The notes under the pieces are model-generated. The model searched no databases. It was not told the origin of the DNA and saw only the letters and a list, made by a program, of their open reading frames with translations. From Falsibacillus pallidus (GTDB lineage: Bacteria; Bacillota; Bacilli; Bacillales; DSM-25281), in NCBI RefSeq assembly GCF_003350505.1, contig NZ_QQAY01000003.1:310001-374000 (forward strand): a DNA stretch of 64,000 bases, in the 5' to 3' direction. The first letter of the stretch is position 1; every line of letters starts with the position of its first letter. The position numbers and the translations under genes are program-made. Of this stretch, positions 56,563-64,000 are shown piece after piece.

Positions 56563-57722
56563 AAAAAGAGGCTTTATTCGTCTATTCGGATGATTTGCTC
56601 AACTATCGTTTCTCAGAGCATCATCCGTTTAATCAGCAAAGATTGACATTGACTTTGGATTTGTTGAAGGACCTTCATGCAATACAGGACAGTGATATCA
56701 TCCCTCCAAGAATGGCATCTGAGGAAGAGTTATTCCTTGCCCTCAATCCATCCTTTGTAGAAGCAGTCAAAGCGGCTGGTGAAGGTCGGATGGGCGCTGA
56801 GAAGGCTGAAGATTTTGGTCTGGGGACCGAGGATACGCCGATTTTCCCCAAAATGCATGAAGCTAGTTCCTTAATGGCAGGCGGCACCTTGGAAGCTGTT
56901 GATGCGGTTATGAGCGGCAGATGCGACCATGCCCTTCATCTTGGCGGCGGACTGCACCATGGCTTTAGGGGAAAAGCGTCTGGATTTTGTATTTATAACG
57001 ACTGCTCCATTGCCATCAAGTATTTACGGGAAAAATATAATGCACGTGTTCTCTACGTAGATACTGATGCCCACCACGGGGACGGGGTGCAATGGTCTTT
57101 CTTTGATGACGACCAGGTTTGTACGCTCTCGATACATGAAACGGGAAGATATCTTTTCCCCGGCACAGGGAACGTTCATGAAAAAGGAAGCGGGAAGGGC
57201 TATGGGTACTCCTTCAATATTCCACTTGATGCCTTTACAGAAGATGAATCATGGCTTTTGGCATATGAAACATCATTCAGGGAAATCATTGAGTTTTTTA
57301 AACCTGATGTCATCCTGACTCAAAATGGAGCAGATGCCCATTATTTCGACCCGCTAACGCATTTATCTTCTACCATGAATATTTATCGGGAAATCCCACG
57401 TATTGCCCACGAATTGGCCCATGCCTACTGTGGAGGAAAGTGGATTGCCGTCGGAGGCGGGGGCTATGACATCTGGAGAGTGGTTCCACGTGCATGGTCA
57501 TACATATGGCTGGAAATGACAGGGCAAATGGATAAACTGGAAGAGCAGCTTCCCCAATCATGGCTGGAAAAATGGCAGCCGCAATCACCTGTTTCCCTGA
57601 TTCCAACCTGGCAGGATCCACAGGAGATGTACAAGCCCATTCCACGCAAACAGGAAATTAACGAGAAAAATGCCCAGACTGTCGAAAAAGCGCTCTATTC
57701 CATCCGAAAGGAAACGAGGTAA
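56559..57722 (+). CDS. acuC: AcuC, class I histone deacetylase-like protein deacetylase
   Basis: Removes the acetyl group from AcsA Lys549, restoring activity. The 387 residues contain the zinc and charge-relay motifs LGGGLHHGFRGKASGFCIYND, DTDAHHGDGVQ (zinc Asp/His), NGADAHYFDPLTHL and AVGGGGYD. The ATG overlaps the acuB stop (ATGA), and no good ribosome-binding site precedes it, so translation is coupled. Last gene of acuABC, ending at a strong terminator. Confidence 0.96.
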   Translation: MKKEALFVYSDDLLNYRFSEHHPFNQQRLTLTLDLLKDLHAIQDSDIIPPRMASEEELFLALNPSFVEAVKAAGEGRMGAEKAEDFGLGTEDTPIFPKMHEASSLMAGGTLEAVDAVMSGRCDHALHLGGGLHHGFRGKASGFCIYNDCSIAIKYLREKYNARVLYVDTDAHHGDGVQWSFFDDDQVCTLSIHETGRYLFPGTGNVHEKGSGKGYGYSFNIPLDAFTEDESWLLAYETSFREIIEFFKPDVILTQNGADAHYFDPLTHLSSTMNIYREIPRIAHELAHAYCGGKWIAVGGGGYDIWRVVPRAWSYIWLEMTGQMDKLEEQLPQSWLEKWQPQSPVSLIPTWQDPQEMYKPIPRKQEINEKNAQTVEKALYSIRKETR

Positions 57723-57730
57723 ATAAAAAA

Positions 57731-57763
57731 GATGGGCTTTCTAACGTTATGAAAGCCCATCTT
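57731..57763. terminator. bidirectional terminator between acuC and ccpA
   Basis: AGATGGGCTTTC / GAAAGCCCATCT with T-runs on both sides. It ends acuABC and, from the other side and beyond the hairpin repeat, probably ccpA. Confidence 0.9.
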
Positions 57764-57788
57764 TTTTATATGTCCAGCCCCAGAGACT

Positions 57789-57929
57789 CTTTCAGGGCGG
57801 GTCCGCTTTTCTTTGTCCAGCTCCTCCGCCCAGCCCCTCGAGTCATAAGCCGTACCTCTACGGAAATCAGGATTTCCTTCGAGTTCCGTCTTATGCTGGT
57901 CGGGGCTTTCAGGCCGGCTCCGCTTTTCT
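57789..57929 (-). repeat. long hairpin repeat, copy 2, with flanking 24-bp direct repeats
   Basis: 57815-57906 is the reverse complement of the copy at 49805-49897 with only a few differences. It is bounded by imperfect direct repeats, CTTTCAGGGCGGGTCCGCTTTTCT at 57789-57812 and a copy with two changes at 57906-57929. The right one runs into the ccpA stop codon (57928-57930). No ORF. The ccpA 3' UTR is therefore made of this element. Confidence 0.85.
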
Positions 57930-58926
57930 ACTTCGTGGAATCCCGATGTTCAATTCTGTGAGGCAGAACTACGATATGATCTTTTACTTCTTCTTTGTTC
58001 ATATATTTAGTCAGCAAACGCATCGAAACTGCCCCAATATCATAAAGCGGCTGTACGATCGATGTCAGCTGCGGCCTAACCATCAAAGCAAGTTTTGTAT
58101 TATCGGATGTAATCACTTCGAGGTCATCCGGGATAGTCAGTCCGGCATCCTGCGCTCCATGCACGACGCCAAGGGCCATTTCATCGTTCCCAGCAATGAC
58201 TGCCGTCGGTTTGTCTTCCATTTCCCCAAGCTTCTGCCATGCCTCCAAACCGGAATCATATGTGTAGTCCCCTTCAATGACCAGCTCTTCATTATAAGCA
58301 ATTCCTGATTCCTCAAGAGCTTTTTTGTAGCCTTCAAGCTTCTGTCCACTATTGATAGTATCGTGAAAAGGTCCTACCACAAATGCAATTTGTTTATGCC
58401 CCTTGCCGGCAAATTCCTTAACAGCATCATACGCCGCCTGGTAGTAGTCGATATTAACGGAAGGAATTTTTTCAGATGATTCTACAGAACCTGCAAGAAC
58501 AATGGGGACAGGGGAGCGTTCAAACTCAGCTGTATGTTCTTCGGTGATGTTTCCGCCCATGAAGACGATCCCATCCACCTGTTTTCCGAGCATCGTATTC
58601 AACAGATGAAGTTCCTTTTCTTTGTTTTGATCGGAATTGCTCAAAATGATGTTATATTTATACATTGTTGCGATATCCTCAATTCCCCTTGCCAGCTCTG
58701 CAAAGAAAATATTAGAGATATCAGGGATAATGACACCAACCGTTGTGGTCTTTTTGCTTGCCAATCCACGCGCCACGGCATTAGGACGGTATCCAAGCCG
58801 TTCAATGACATCGAGGACTTTCTTTCTTGTCGCAGGTTTTACATTCGGGTTTCCGTTCACAACCCTTGATACAGTTGCCATCGAAACATTAGCCTCGCGT
58901 GCAACATCATATATAGTAATATTCAC
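57928..58926 (-). CDS. ccpA: catabolite control protein A
   Basis: LacI-family master regulator of carbon catabolite control, binding cre sites with HPr-Ser-P. The 332 residues have the [38 protein letters not shown], the hinge [20 protein letters not shown] and a periplasmic-binding-protein-like core with [18 protein letters not shown] at 58924-58926, ten nt after AGGAG, is the likely start. Its stop codon is at the edge of a repeat element, so the last residues (HRDSTK) and the 3' UTR may have been changed by insertion. Targets with cre boxes are present in this window. Confidence 0.97.
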   Translation of the reverse strand: MNITIYDVAREANVSMATVSRVVNGNPNVKPATRKKVLDVIERLGYRPNAVARGLASKKTTTVGVIIPDISNIFFAELARGIEDIATMYKYNIILSNSDQNKEKELHLLNTMLGKQVDGIVFMGGNITEEHTAEFERSPVPIVLAGSVESSEKIPSVNIDYYQAAYDAVKEFAGKGHKQIAFVVGPFHDTINSGQKLEGYKKALEESGIAYNEELVIEGDYTYDSGLEAWQKLGEMEDKPTAVIAGNDEMALGVVHGAQDAGLTIPDDLEVITSDNTKLALMVRPQLTSIVQPLYDIGAVSMRLLTKYMNKEEVKDHIVVLPHRIEHRDSTK

Positions 58927-59070
58927 TTGTACCACTCTCCTATGTCGAATTCAGCATTATTGTTCCTATAATACGATAGTAAGCTCTTTCAATCAACGAA
59001 TTCCCTTCTATTTTGCCAAGCTTTTACCCATTTCAGTATAAAAATTCATTAAATCCTCAAATAATGAGAA

Positions 59071-59095
59071 AAACCGGCCTGCAAGAGACCGGTTT
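59071..59095 (-). terminator. terminator after aroA
   Basis: AAACCGG / CCGGTTT with an eleven-base loop; on the minus strand it is followed by TTTCTC. It separates aroA from ccpA. Confidence 0.68.
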
Positions 59096-59127
59096 AGGGA
59101 AATATCTACTTATAAATCCCACTGAAT

Positions 59128-60207
59128 TTACAGTTTTACTGGGTGTGCAGAAGAAAGAAGAGAACGGTAGAATTCATCGAACTGCTCCAAGTCCATCTGC
59201 TGTGCTGAATCGGATAATGCGACTGCCGGATCAGGATGGACTTCAGCCATTACTCCATCTGCTCCAATTGCCAATGCAGCCTTCGCCGTAGGAAGCAATA
59301 AATCCCTTCTGCCTGTTGAATGAGTGACATCAACAAATACAGGCAGATGCGTTTCCTGCTTCAAGATAGGTACTGCCGAAATGTCCAGTGTGTTTCTTGT
59401 AGCACGCTCATATGTGCGGATTCCCCGCTCACAGAGGATGATCTGGCCATTTCCCTGTGCCATGATATATTCTGCTGCATTGATGAATTCATCAATGGTT
59501 GCGGCTAGCCCTCTCTTCAATAATACAGGCTTATTGACGGCACCAGCAGCTTTCAACAATTCGAAATTCTGCATATTTCTTGCACCGATCTGGATGACAT
59601 CAATATATTCCAAGGCATGTTCAATATCAGCCGGATTGACAATTTCGCTGACGACAGCCATGTCAAAATCATCGGCAATTCTTTTTAAAATCTTCAGTCC
59701 TTCGATGCCAAGCCCCTGGAAGTCATAAGGAGATGTACGAGGTTTGAAAGCTCCTCCCCTTAATAGCTTCAATCCTTTTGATTTAATGGATTGTGCCACT
59801 GCTGCCACCTGTTCGTAAGACTCTACAGCACAAGGGCCGAAAACGAAGTGAGGATTTCCATCTCCGATTTTTTCCCCTTTGATCTCCACAATCGTATCTT
59901 CCGCTTTTTTCTTGCGGGACACAAGAAGAGCTTTGCGGTGGTCATCTTCCTGAAGCTCCAGAGCCGCTTTGAAGATTTGTTTGAACATATGCTCGATGGT
60001 GGAATTTTCAAAAGGTCCATCATTATGCTGCTTAATCAGATTGAGCATGTCTCTTTCGCGGAGCGGATCGTAGCGGTTTACACCTTGTTTTTCTTTGACT
60101 TTTCCAATTTCCTGAACCAAACGTGCTCTATCGTTTACTAGCTTTAGAATCTCAAGGTTCATTTCATCGACTTGCTGCCTTAATTGATCAAGTTCTTGGT
60201 TGCTCAT
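59128..60207 (-). CDS. aroA: bifunctional DAHP synthase / chorismate mutase
   Basis: First step of aromatic amino acid synthesis plus an N-terminal chorismate mutase that acts as feedback sensor. Residues 1-85 form an AroQ-type helical mutase ([32 protein letters not shown]). Residues 105-359 are the KDPG-type DAHP synthase barrel with [38 protein letters not shown] and [16 protein letters not shown] follows AGGGAAAGG. Located upstream of ccpA as in B. subtilis, where the two are partly co-transcribed. Confidence 0.96.
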   Translation of the reverse strand: MSNQELDQLRQQVDEMNLEILKLVNDRARLVQEIGKVKEKQGVNRYDPLRERDMLNLIKQHNDGPFENSTIEHMFKQIFKAALELQEDDHRKALLVSRKKKAEDTIVEIKGEKIGDGNPHFVFGPCAVESYEQVAAVAQSIKSKGLKLLRGGAFKPRTSPYDFQGLGIEGLKILKRIADDFDMAVVSEIVNPADIEHALEYIDVIQIGARNMQNFELLKAAGAVNKPVLLKRGLAATIDEFINAAEYIMAQGNGQIILCERGIRTYERATRNTLDISAVPILKQETHLPVFVDVTHSTGRRDLLLPTAKAALAIGADGVMAEVHPDPAVALSDSAQQMDLEQFDEFYRSLLSSAHPVKL

Positions 60208-60415
60208 TGATGGTCATCCTTTCCCTCGCGGTTATTTAAAAGAATTATCCAATGGGACAAATCTTTTCCATATACTAAAAGTGTGATACATTTTTTTATA
60301 TTAGGATTTATTATAAATGATTGCAGACAAGATGTCACGAGAAATAACTTTATTAATTAAACGCTTTTAAGTATTAAAGCATAGTATGACAAACATCAAA
60401 AGTAGGTGTATAGCT

Positions 60416-62572
60416 GTGCAAGAAAAAGAAAAGATTTTTGCTCTCGATATTGGAACCCGATCAGTAGTCGGAATTATCCTCGAGGAAATAAATTCAGTTT
60501 ACCATGTGCAAGAGCTGCTTGTAAAAGAACATAAAGAACGAGCCATGCTGGATGGACAAATCCATGATGTACCCGCTGTATCCCAAGTCATTCAAGAAAT
60601 CAAAAAAGAGTTGGAGACAAGACACGGCACACTTTCAAAAGTATGTGTCGCAGCTGCCGGAAGGGCATTAAAAACAGAACGTTCCAGTGTATTCCTTTCA
60701 ATAAAAGGCAAGAACATACTGACCAAACAGGATGTCCTGCATCTGGAGCTCAGCGCAGTCCAGCAGGCACAGGCCCACGCAGCTGAAAAATATGACAATG
60801 AAAAAAGCTACTATTATTATTGTGTCGGCTATTCCGTACTTCATTATCGATTAGACGGAGAAGAAATCGGGAGTCTTGTCGATCAACAGGGTGATGAAGC
60901 GTCGGTAGAAATCATTGCAACCTTCCTCCCTCGCGTCGTAGTGGAATCGTTGATTGCTGCCCTGAACCGGGCGGGTCTTGAAATGGAAGCATTGACCCTT
61001 GAACCTATTGCCGCTATAAATGTCCTTATTCCTCCATCTATGAGGAGATTGAATGTTGCTTTAGTAGATATCGGCGCAGGGACTTCTGACATCGCATTGA
61101 CCAATATGGGGACTGTCGTTGCCTATGGAATGGTCCCAGTCGCAGGAGATGAAATCACAGAGGCCCTCAGCGATGCCCTGCTTCTCGACTTTCCTAATGC
61201 AGAAACAGCCAAACGGCAGCTTCTTGGTAATGAACAGGTTGAAATTGAAGATATTTTAGGGATTCAATCGACAGTTGAAAAATCAGAAGTCATCTCAATG
61301 ATTTCAAATTCCATTGATAAACTGGCTAAAAGCATTTCCAATGAAATTCTTTCCTTGAATAATGGGCATTCTCCAAAAGCTGTCATGCTAGTCGGTGGAG
61401 GGAGCATGACCCCTGAATTGCCGGAAAGGATTGCAGAATGCCTCAATCTTCCTGCTAACCGGGTGGCAATCAGGGGCTCTGATGCAATCCAAGGGCTGGA
61501 GGTTGATCCAAGCATCAGCAGCGGCCCGGAATATGTTACACCTATCGGAATCGCCATAGCTGCAAAGAAATCCCCTGTCCAATACATCACTGTATATGTC
61601 AATGATCGGCCTGTCCGCTTATTTGAAGTGAAAAAACTCACAGTAGGGGATTGTCTGCTAGCATCCGGACAAAAAATTTCCCGTCTTTACGGGAAGCCCG
61701 GAATGGCCATCATCATTGAGTTCAATGGCCAAGTCGTCACCGTTCCCGGTGAACACGGTCATCCACCAGTCATCGAGAAAAATGGGGAGATCTGCGATTT
61801 GGATGAAGAAGTCTCTCACGGTGACTCCATTACTGCGTTGAACGGAAAAGATGGCGGGCCAGCCAGTGTACGGATAATAGATTTCATTGATCAAGTCCCG
61901 ATTAAAACAATCCATTTAAATGGTTTAGTGCAAAAAGTCGGAATGACTGTTTATCGAAATGGAAGGAAAGCTGAACTCGAGGAATATCTTGAAGATAAAG
62001 ATAAGATCCATATGTCTTTCCCGCAAACTATCGAAGAATTGATGAAGGATGCCGAAGAAAAGGATGCCATTCACCAATTGAAGCCATTTCGCATTAAAAT
62101 TAACGGAAAAGACACCTTTCTTCCTGCATATTCAGGCAAGGTTCAGCTAAATGGAAAAGAAGTAAAAGCAACTGAAAGCTTTGAAGATGGAGATGAGATT
62201 GAAGTCATTCCATTTAAGAATCCTTCCCTGGAAGAAATCGCACAGAAAAAACAATGGGACCTGGATCGATCCATTACTGTCCGATTTAATGGAGAAGCAC
62301 TTTCTATTTCCAAGCCTTTAACCGTCATCAGAAGAAACGGGATGATTTTGAATAAAGCAGATGTGTTGGATTTCGGGGATGAAATTGAAGTGCTGCAAAA
62401 AGAAGCAGAGCCATTTATATTCCAGGACTTATTCCGCCATGTAGAAATAGAAATGCCGCCGGATTCACGCGGTCAGTTCAGATTATTAAAAAACAATGAA
62501 GACACAACTTTTTACGATGAAATTGTTTCCGGAGACGACCTGGAGATTCTATGGCCGATGGCGGCCAAATAA
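60416..62572 (+). CDS. FtsA-like actin-fold ATPase with C-terminal beta-grasp-like repeats
   Basis: The N-terminal ~385 residues are FtsA/PilM-like: phosphate-1 FALDIGTRSVVGII (~8-21), an SHS2-type insert, phosphate-2 VALVDIGAGTSDIAL (~214-228) and adenosine motif AVMLVGGGSMTPELPERIA (~322). The ~330 C-terminal residues repeat a pattern of a strand with NG turn and a closing DGDEIEV-type strand at about 494-534, 558-599, 619-662 and 675-714, like tandem beta-grasp modules. The amphipathic membrane helix of true FtsA is not obvious. GTG at 60416 behind TAGGTG is preferred to an unsupported ATG 30 nt upstream. Function unknown; absent at this site in B. subtilis as I recall. Confidence 0.8.
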   Translation: MQEKEKIFALDIGTRSVVGIILEEINSVYHVQELLVKEHKERAMLDGQIHDVPAVSQVIQEIKKELETRHGTLSKVCVAAAGRALKTERSSVFLSIKGKNILTKQDVLHLELSAVQQAQAHAAEKYDNEKSYYYYCVGYSVLHYRLDGEEIGSLVDQQGDEASVEIIATFLPRVVVESLIAALNRAGLEMEALTLEPIAAINVLIPPSMRRLNVALVDIGAGTSDIALTNMGTVVAYGMVPVAGDEITEALSDALLLDFPNAETAKRQLLGNEQVEIEDILGIQSTVEKSEVISMISNSIDKLAKSISNEILSLNNGHSPKAVMLVGGGSMTPELPERIAECLNLPANRVAIRGSDAIQGLEVDPSISSGPEYVTPIGIAIAAKKSPVQYITVYVNDRPVRLFEVKKLTVGDCLLASGQKISRLYGKPGMAIIIEFNGQVVTVPGEHGHPPVIEKNGEICDLDEEVSHGDSITALNGKDGGPASVRIIDFIDQVPIKTIHLNGLVQKVGMTVYRNGRKAELEEYLEDKDKIHMSFPQTIEELMKDAEEKDAIHQLKPFRIKINGKDTFLPAYSGKVQLNGKEVKATESFEDGDEIEVIPFKNPSLEEIAQKKQWDLDRSITVRFNGEALSISKPLTVIRRNGMILNKADVLDFGDEIEVLQKEAEPFIFQDLFRHVEIEMPPDSRGQFRLLKNNEDTTFYDEIVSGDDLEILWPMAAK

Positions 62573-62573
62573 A

Positions 62574-62600
62574 AAAACAGGCACTTAAGCCTGTTTTTTT
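62574..62600. terminator. bidirectional terminator, FtsA-like gene / ytxJ
   Basis: AACAGGC / GCCTGTT with a six-base loop flanked by A and T runs between convergent genes. Confidence 0.9.
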
Positions 62601-62916
62601 ATTTGAACAAATGTTTGTCCAATTCTTTTTTTGTAATGTTCCAGTGTGATGCATGCCAAACAGGCTTCCCGTTTTCGATAAGAAAAACTTGTGGGGATTC
62701 ATGTTTAATCTGGAATTCATCTGCAAGCTGGCTTGAAAGCTCCCTTGCTTCCTGCACAGCTAAATAATAGCCTTTGGCATCAGAATCCTGAAGAAAGGAA
62801 TTGAATTCTTGAAACGCATTACCGCTGATTGGACAAGTAAGGCTGTGTTTCATAAAGAAAAAACGGTTTTCTTTTTCCATCAATTCTTTAAACTGATCCA
62901 TTGATTCAATTTTCAT
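62599..62916 (-). CDS. ytxJ: bacillithiol-system redox protein YtxJ
   Basis: Thioredoxin-fold protein (105 residues) with the monothiol-like motif FFMKHSLTCPISGNA, so Cys-Pro-Ile-Ser rather than CXXC, and VFLIENGKPVWHASHW. This fits the monothiol bacilliredoxin-like YtxJ family thought to act on bacillithiol-protein disulfides. ATG at 62914-62916 follows AGGAGATG. It is the last gene of ytxGHJ, a general stress operon in B. subtilis. Confidence 0.9.
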   Translation of the reverse strand: MKIESMDQFKELMEKENRFFFMKHSLTCPISGNAFQEFNSFLQDSDAKGYYLAVQEARELSSQLADEFQIKHESPQVFLIENGKPVWHASHWNITKKELDKHLFK

Positions 62917-62942
62917 CTTAATCATCTCCTGGGAAAAAATAA

Positions 62943-62973
62943 AACGGTGAAGCTATCGTATCACTTCACCGTT
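62943..62973 (-). terminator. hairpin between ytxH and ytxJ
   Basis: AACGGTGAAG / CTTCACCGTT followed by TTATTTTTT on the minus strand. It could be a partial terminator inside the operon, lowering ytxJ expression. Confidence 0.65.
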
Positions 62974-62985
62974 CATTAAACAAAC

Positions 62986-63423
62986 TTATTTGCTCATGCT
63001 TTGCTCTGTTTCATCAAACGCTTTTTTTGTTTCTTCAAGCTTTTGGTTAACATCATCAGCAGTTGTGCCTGCATCACTTGTTTCGCCCGGTTCTGCATCG
63101 CCTGCTGTACGTAGATTCTTTACTTTATTGATCAGATCATTTGTTTGTACTGCTTGAGAAAGAGCTGACGTTTTTTCTTTTGCTACTGCTGCCCACTCAT
63201 TTCCTTTTTCCACTGCAGTATCTTTGAATGTGGATGACTTCTCCTTAAGCTGCATAGCTTGCAAGTTCAAATCATCACGCAATTCCTTGCCGGATTTAGG
63301 AGCTAAGAATAAGGCTGTCGTCGCACCTACAATCCCGCCAATCAATGCGCCAATCAGAAAGTCTTTTGTATTCATATTTTGATCGTTTCTCTCTGTTGTA
63401 TTTGTTTCGGAAACTTGAGCCAT
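62986..63423 (-). CDS. ytxH: YtxH general stress protein
   Basis: The 145 residues have a polar N-terminus, one glycine-rich membrane helix (LIGALIGGIVGATTALFLAPKSGKELRDDL, the YtxH signature) and a long charged helical tail ending ETKKAFDETEQSMSK. Homologues are sigma-B-controlled stress proteins. ATG follows AGGGAGGAATTAAA. Gap to ytxG is about 20 nt. Confidence 0.92.
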   Translation of the reverse strand: MAQVSETNTTERNDQNMNTKDFLIGALIGGIVGATTALFLAPKSGKELRDDLNLQAMQLKEKSSTFKDTAVEKGNEWAAVAKEKTSALSQAVQTNDLINKVKNLRTAGDAEPGETSDAGTTADDVNQKLEETKKAFDETEQSMSK

Positions 63424-63444
63424 TTTAATTCCTCCCTAAATTTT

Positions 63445-63936
63445 TTAAGATCTTGATCTTTGAATGACATGTTCCCTCAATTCCTGCGGCTTTGTTTCAG
63501 CAGGAAGATTTGGGGCAGGTTTTTCATTTCTTTTTGACTTGAATTTATCCTTCAGTTCCATAAAGACACTGCTCCATTGAACTACCTGGGATATTTTATC
63601 TTGATTTCTCTCCACTTCAGAGGAAATGGAAGTTGTAACCTTTTTGATGGATTGATTCAATCCCTGAATTGATGTTCCTACATCCTTCACTGCGTAGACA
63701 ACTGTATTCAGACTTTCAGATTTTTCTTGAATGTCCTCAGCAAGACTGTTTGTTTTATGAAGGAGTTCAGTCGTTTCCCGGGTTACTCCCTGGAGCTGCC
63801 CTTCAAGCCCAGTAAGCGTAGAAGATACGCTGTCCATCGTTGTTGTCAAGGATTTTAGTGTCTTTGATAGATTTATGACCAAGATAAGAAAAGCGATCGC
63901 AATAAGTGCAATGCTCAAATAAAGAATCAAAATCAC
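63445..63936 (-). CDS. ytxG: YtxG, DUF948 general stress protein
   Basis: The 163 residues begin with a single membrane helix ([26 protein letters not shown]) and continue as a methyl-accepting-like coiled coil ([44 protein letters not shown]), then a short proline-rich tail. The GTG at 63934-63936, behind AGGAGGTGG, is the best start. The frame remains open further upstream through the promoter. First gene of ytxGHJ. Confidence 0.9.
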   Translation of the reverse strand: MILILYLSIALIAIAFLILVINLSKTLKSLTTTMDSVSSTLTGLEGQLQGVTRETTELLHKTNSLAEDIQEKSESLNTVVYAVKDVGTSIQGLNQSIKKVTTSISSEVERNQDKISQVVQWSSVFMELKDKFKSKRNEKPAPNLPAETKPQELREHVIQRSRS

Positions 63937-63968
63937 TATGTATCCACCTCCTAATTTATATATCTTCT

Positions 63969-63994
63969 TTACCCCCATCTTCTTTGGAGCAAAC
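63969..63994 (-). promoter_or_regulatory. candidate sigma-B promoter of ytxGHJ
   Basis: Minus-strand GTTTGC (63989-63994), 14-bp spacer, GGGTAA (63969-63974), near the sigma-B consensus GTTTAA-N12-14-GGGTAT. The operon is sigma-B dependent in B. subtilis. Confidence 0.6.
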
Positions 63995-64000
63995 GACTTT

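Overview
The window is a stretch of a low-to-moderate GC, endospore-forming Bacillaceae chromosome. Gene content and order follow the Bacillus subtilis segment running from pfkA-accA-accD through dnaE, argGH, ackA, thiI, ezrA, rpsD, tyrS, acsA/acuABC and ccpA to ytxGHJ. Spore genes (sspA, gerW/ytfJ, ytrHI), Gram-positive ribosome-binding sites (AAGGAGG-like, often with GTG or TTG starts), a T-box leader and several cre-like boxes agree with this. I cannot name the species. Several genes are not in the matching B. subtilis neighbourhood as I remember it: a FadR-type GntR regulator, an NCS1 permease, an EcsC-like protein, RarD, a methionine gamma-lyase, a pyruvate oxidase, a large class A PBP and a long FtsA-like protein. 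No tRNA, rRNA, CRISPR, prophage or transposase gene was seen.

Layout. 1-4.9 kb, minus strand: an operon of NADP-malic enzyme, GntR regulator, accD and accA, then a partial pfkA. Its promoter carries a FadR-type operator. 4.9-13.1 kb: dnaE, the divergent sporulation pair ytrHI, nrnA, ytpI, ytoI, a small membrane protein and ytkL. 13.3-17.4 kb: an M24 peptidase, alanine dehydrogenase, an NCS1 permease and a 47-residue acidic protein. 17.5-20.3 kb: argG-argH behind an ARG-box promoter. 20.3-28.2 kb: moaB, EcsC-like, ackA (with an upstream cre), ytxK, tpx, gerW, ytfI, yteJ and sppA. 28.3-36.4 kb: NAD kinase, rarD, an amidohydrolase, a medium/branched-chain acyl-CoA synthetase, sspA, thiI and a cysteine desulfurase. 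36.6-46.6 kb: braB, ezrA, hisJ, refaZ, a free methionine-R-sulfoxide reductase, methionine gamma-lyase, dgcP and rpsD with its leader. 46.7-53.3 kb: pyruvate oxidase, tyrS with a T-box leader, and a class A PBP. 53.3-64 kb: acsA divergent from acuABC, ccpA, aroA (DAHP synthase/chorismate mutase), the FtsA-like protein and ytxGHJ.

Three themes connect the genes. Acetate and carbon flow: pyruvate oxidase, AckA, AcsA with its acetyltransferase/deacetylase AcuA/AcuC, malic enzyme, Acc carboxylase subunits and PfkA lie near CcpA, and four cre-like boxes lie at ackA, acsA, acuA and the methionine gamma-lyase gene. Division and cell shape: EzrA, RefaZ, an FtsA-like protein and a PBP. Sulfur: cysteine desulfurase with ThiI, and a methionine sulfoxide reductase beside methionine gamma-lyase.

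The least explained DNA is intergenic. Two near-identical ~93-bp hairpin repeats sit in opposite orientation about 8 kb apart, one inside the tyrS 5' leader and one against the ccpA stop codon. A MITE-like element with terminal inverted repeats lies between hisJ and refaZ. A perfect 28-bp palindrome lies upstream of the amidohydrolase gene. A 12-bp inverted repeat spans the sspA start codon. The clearest protein novelty is the FtsA-like ATPase with a C-terminal half of repeated beta-grasp-like units.
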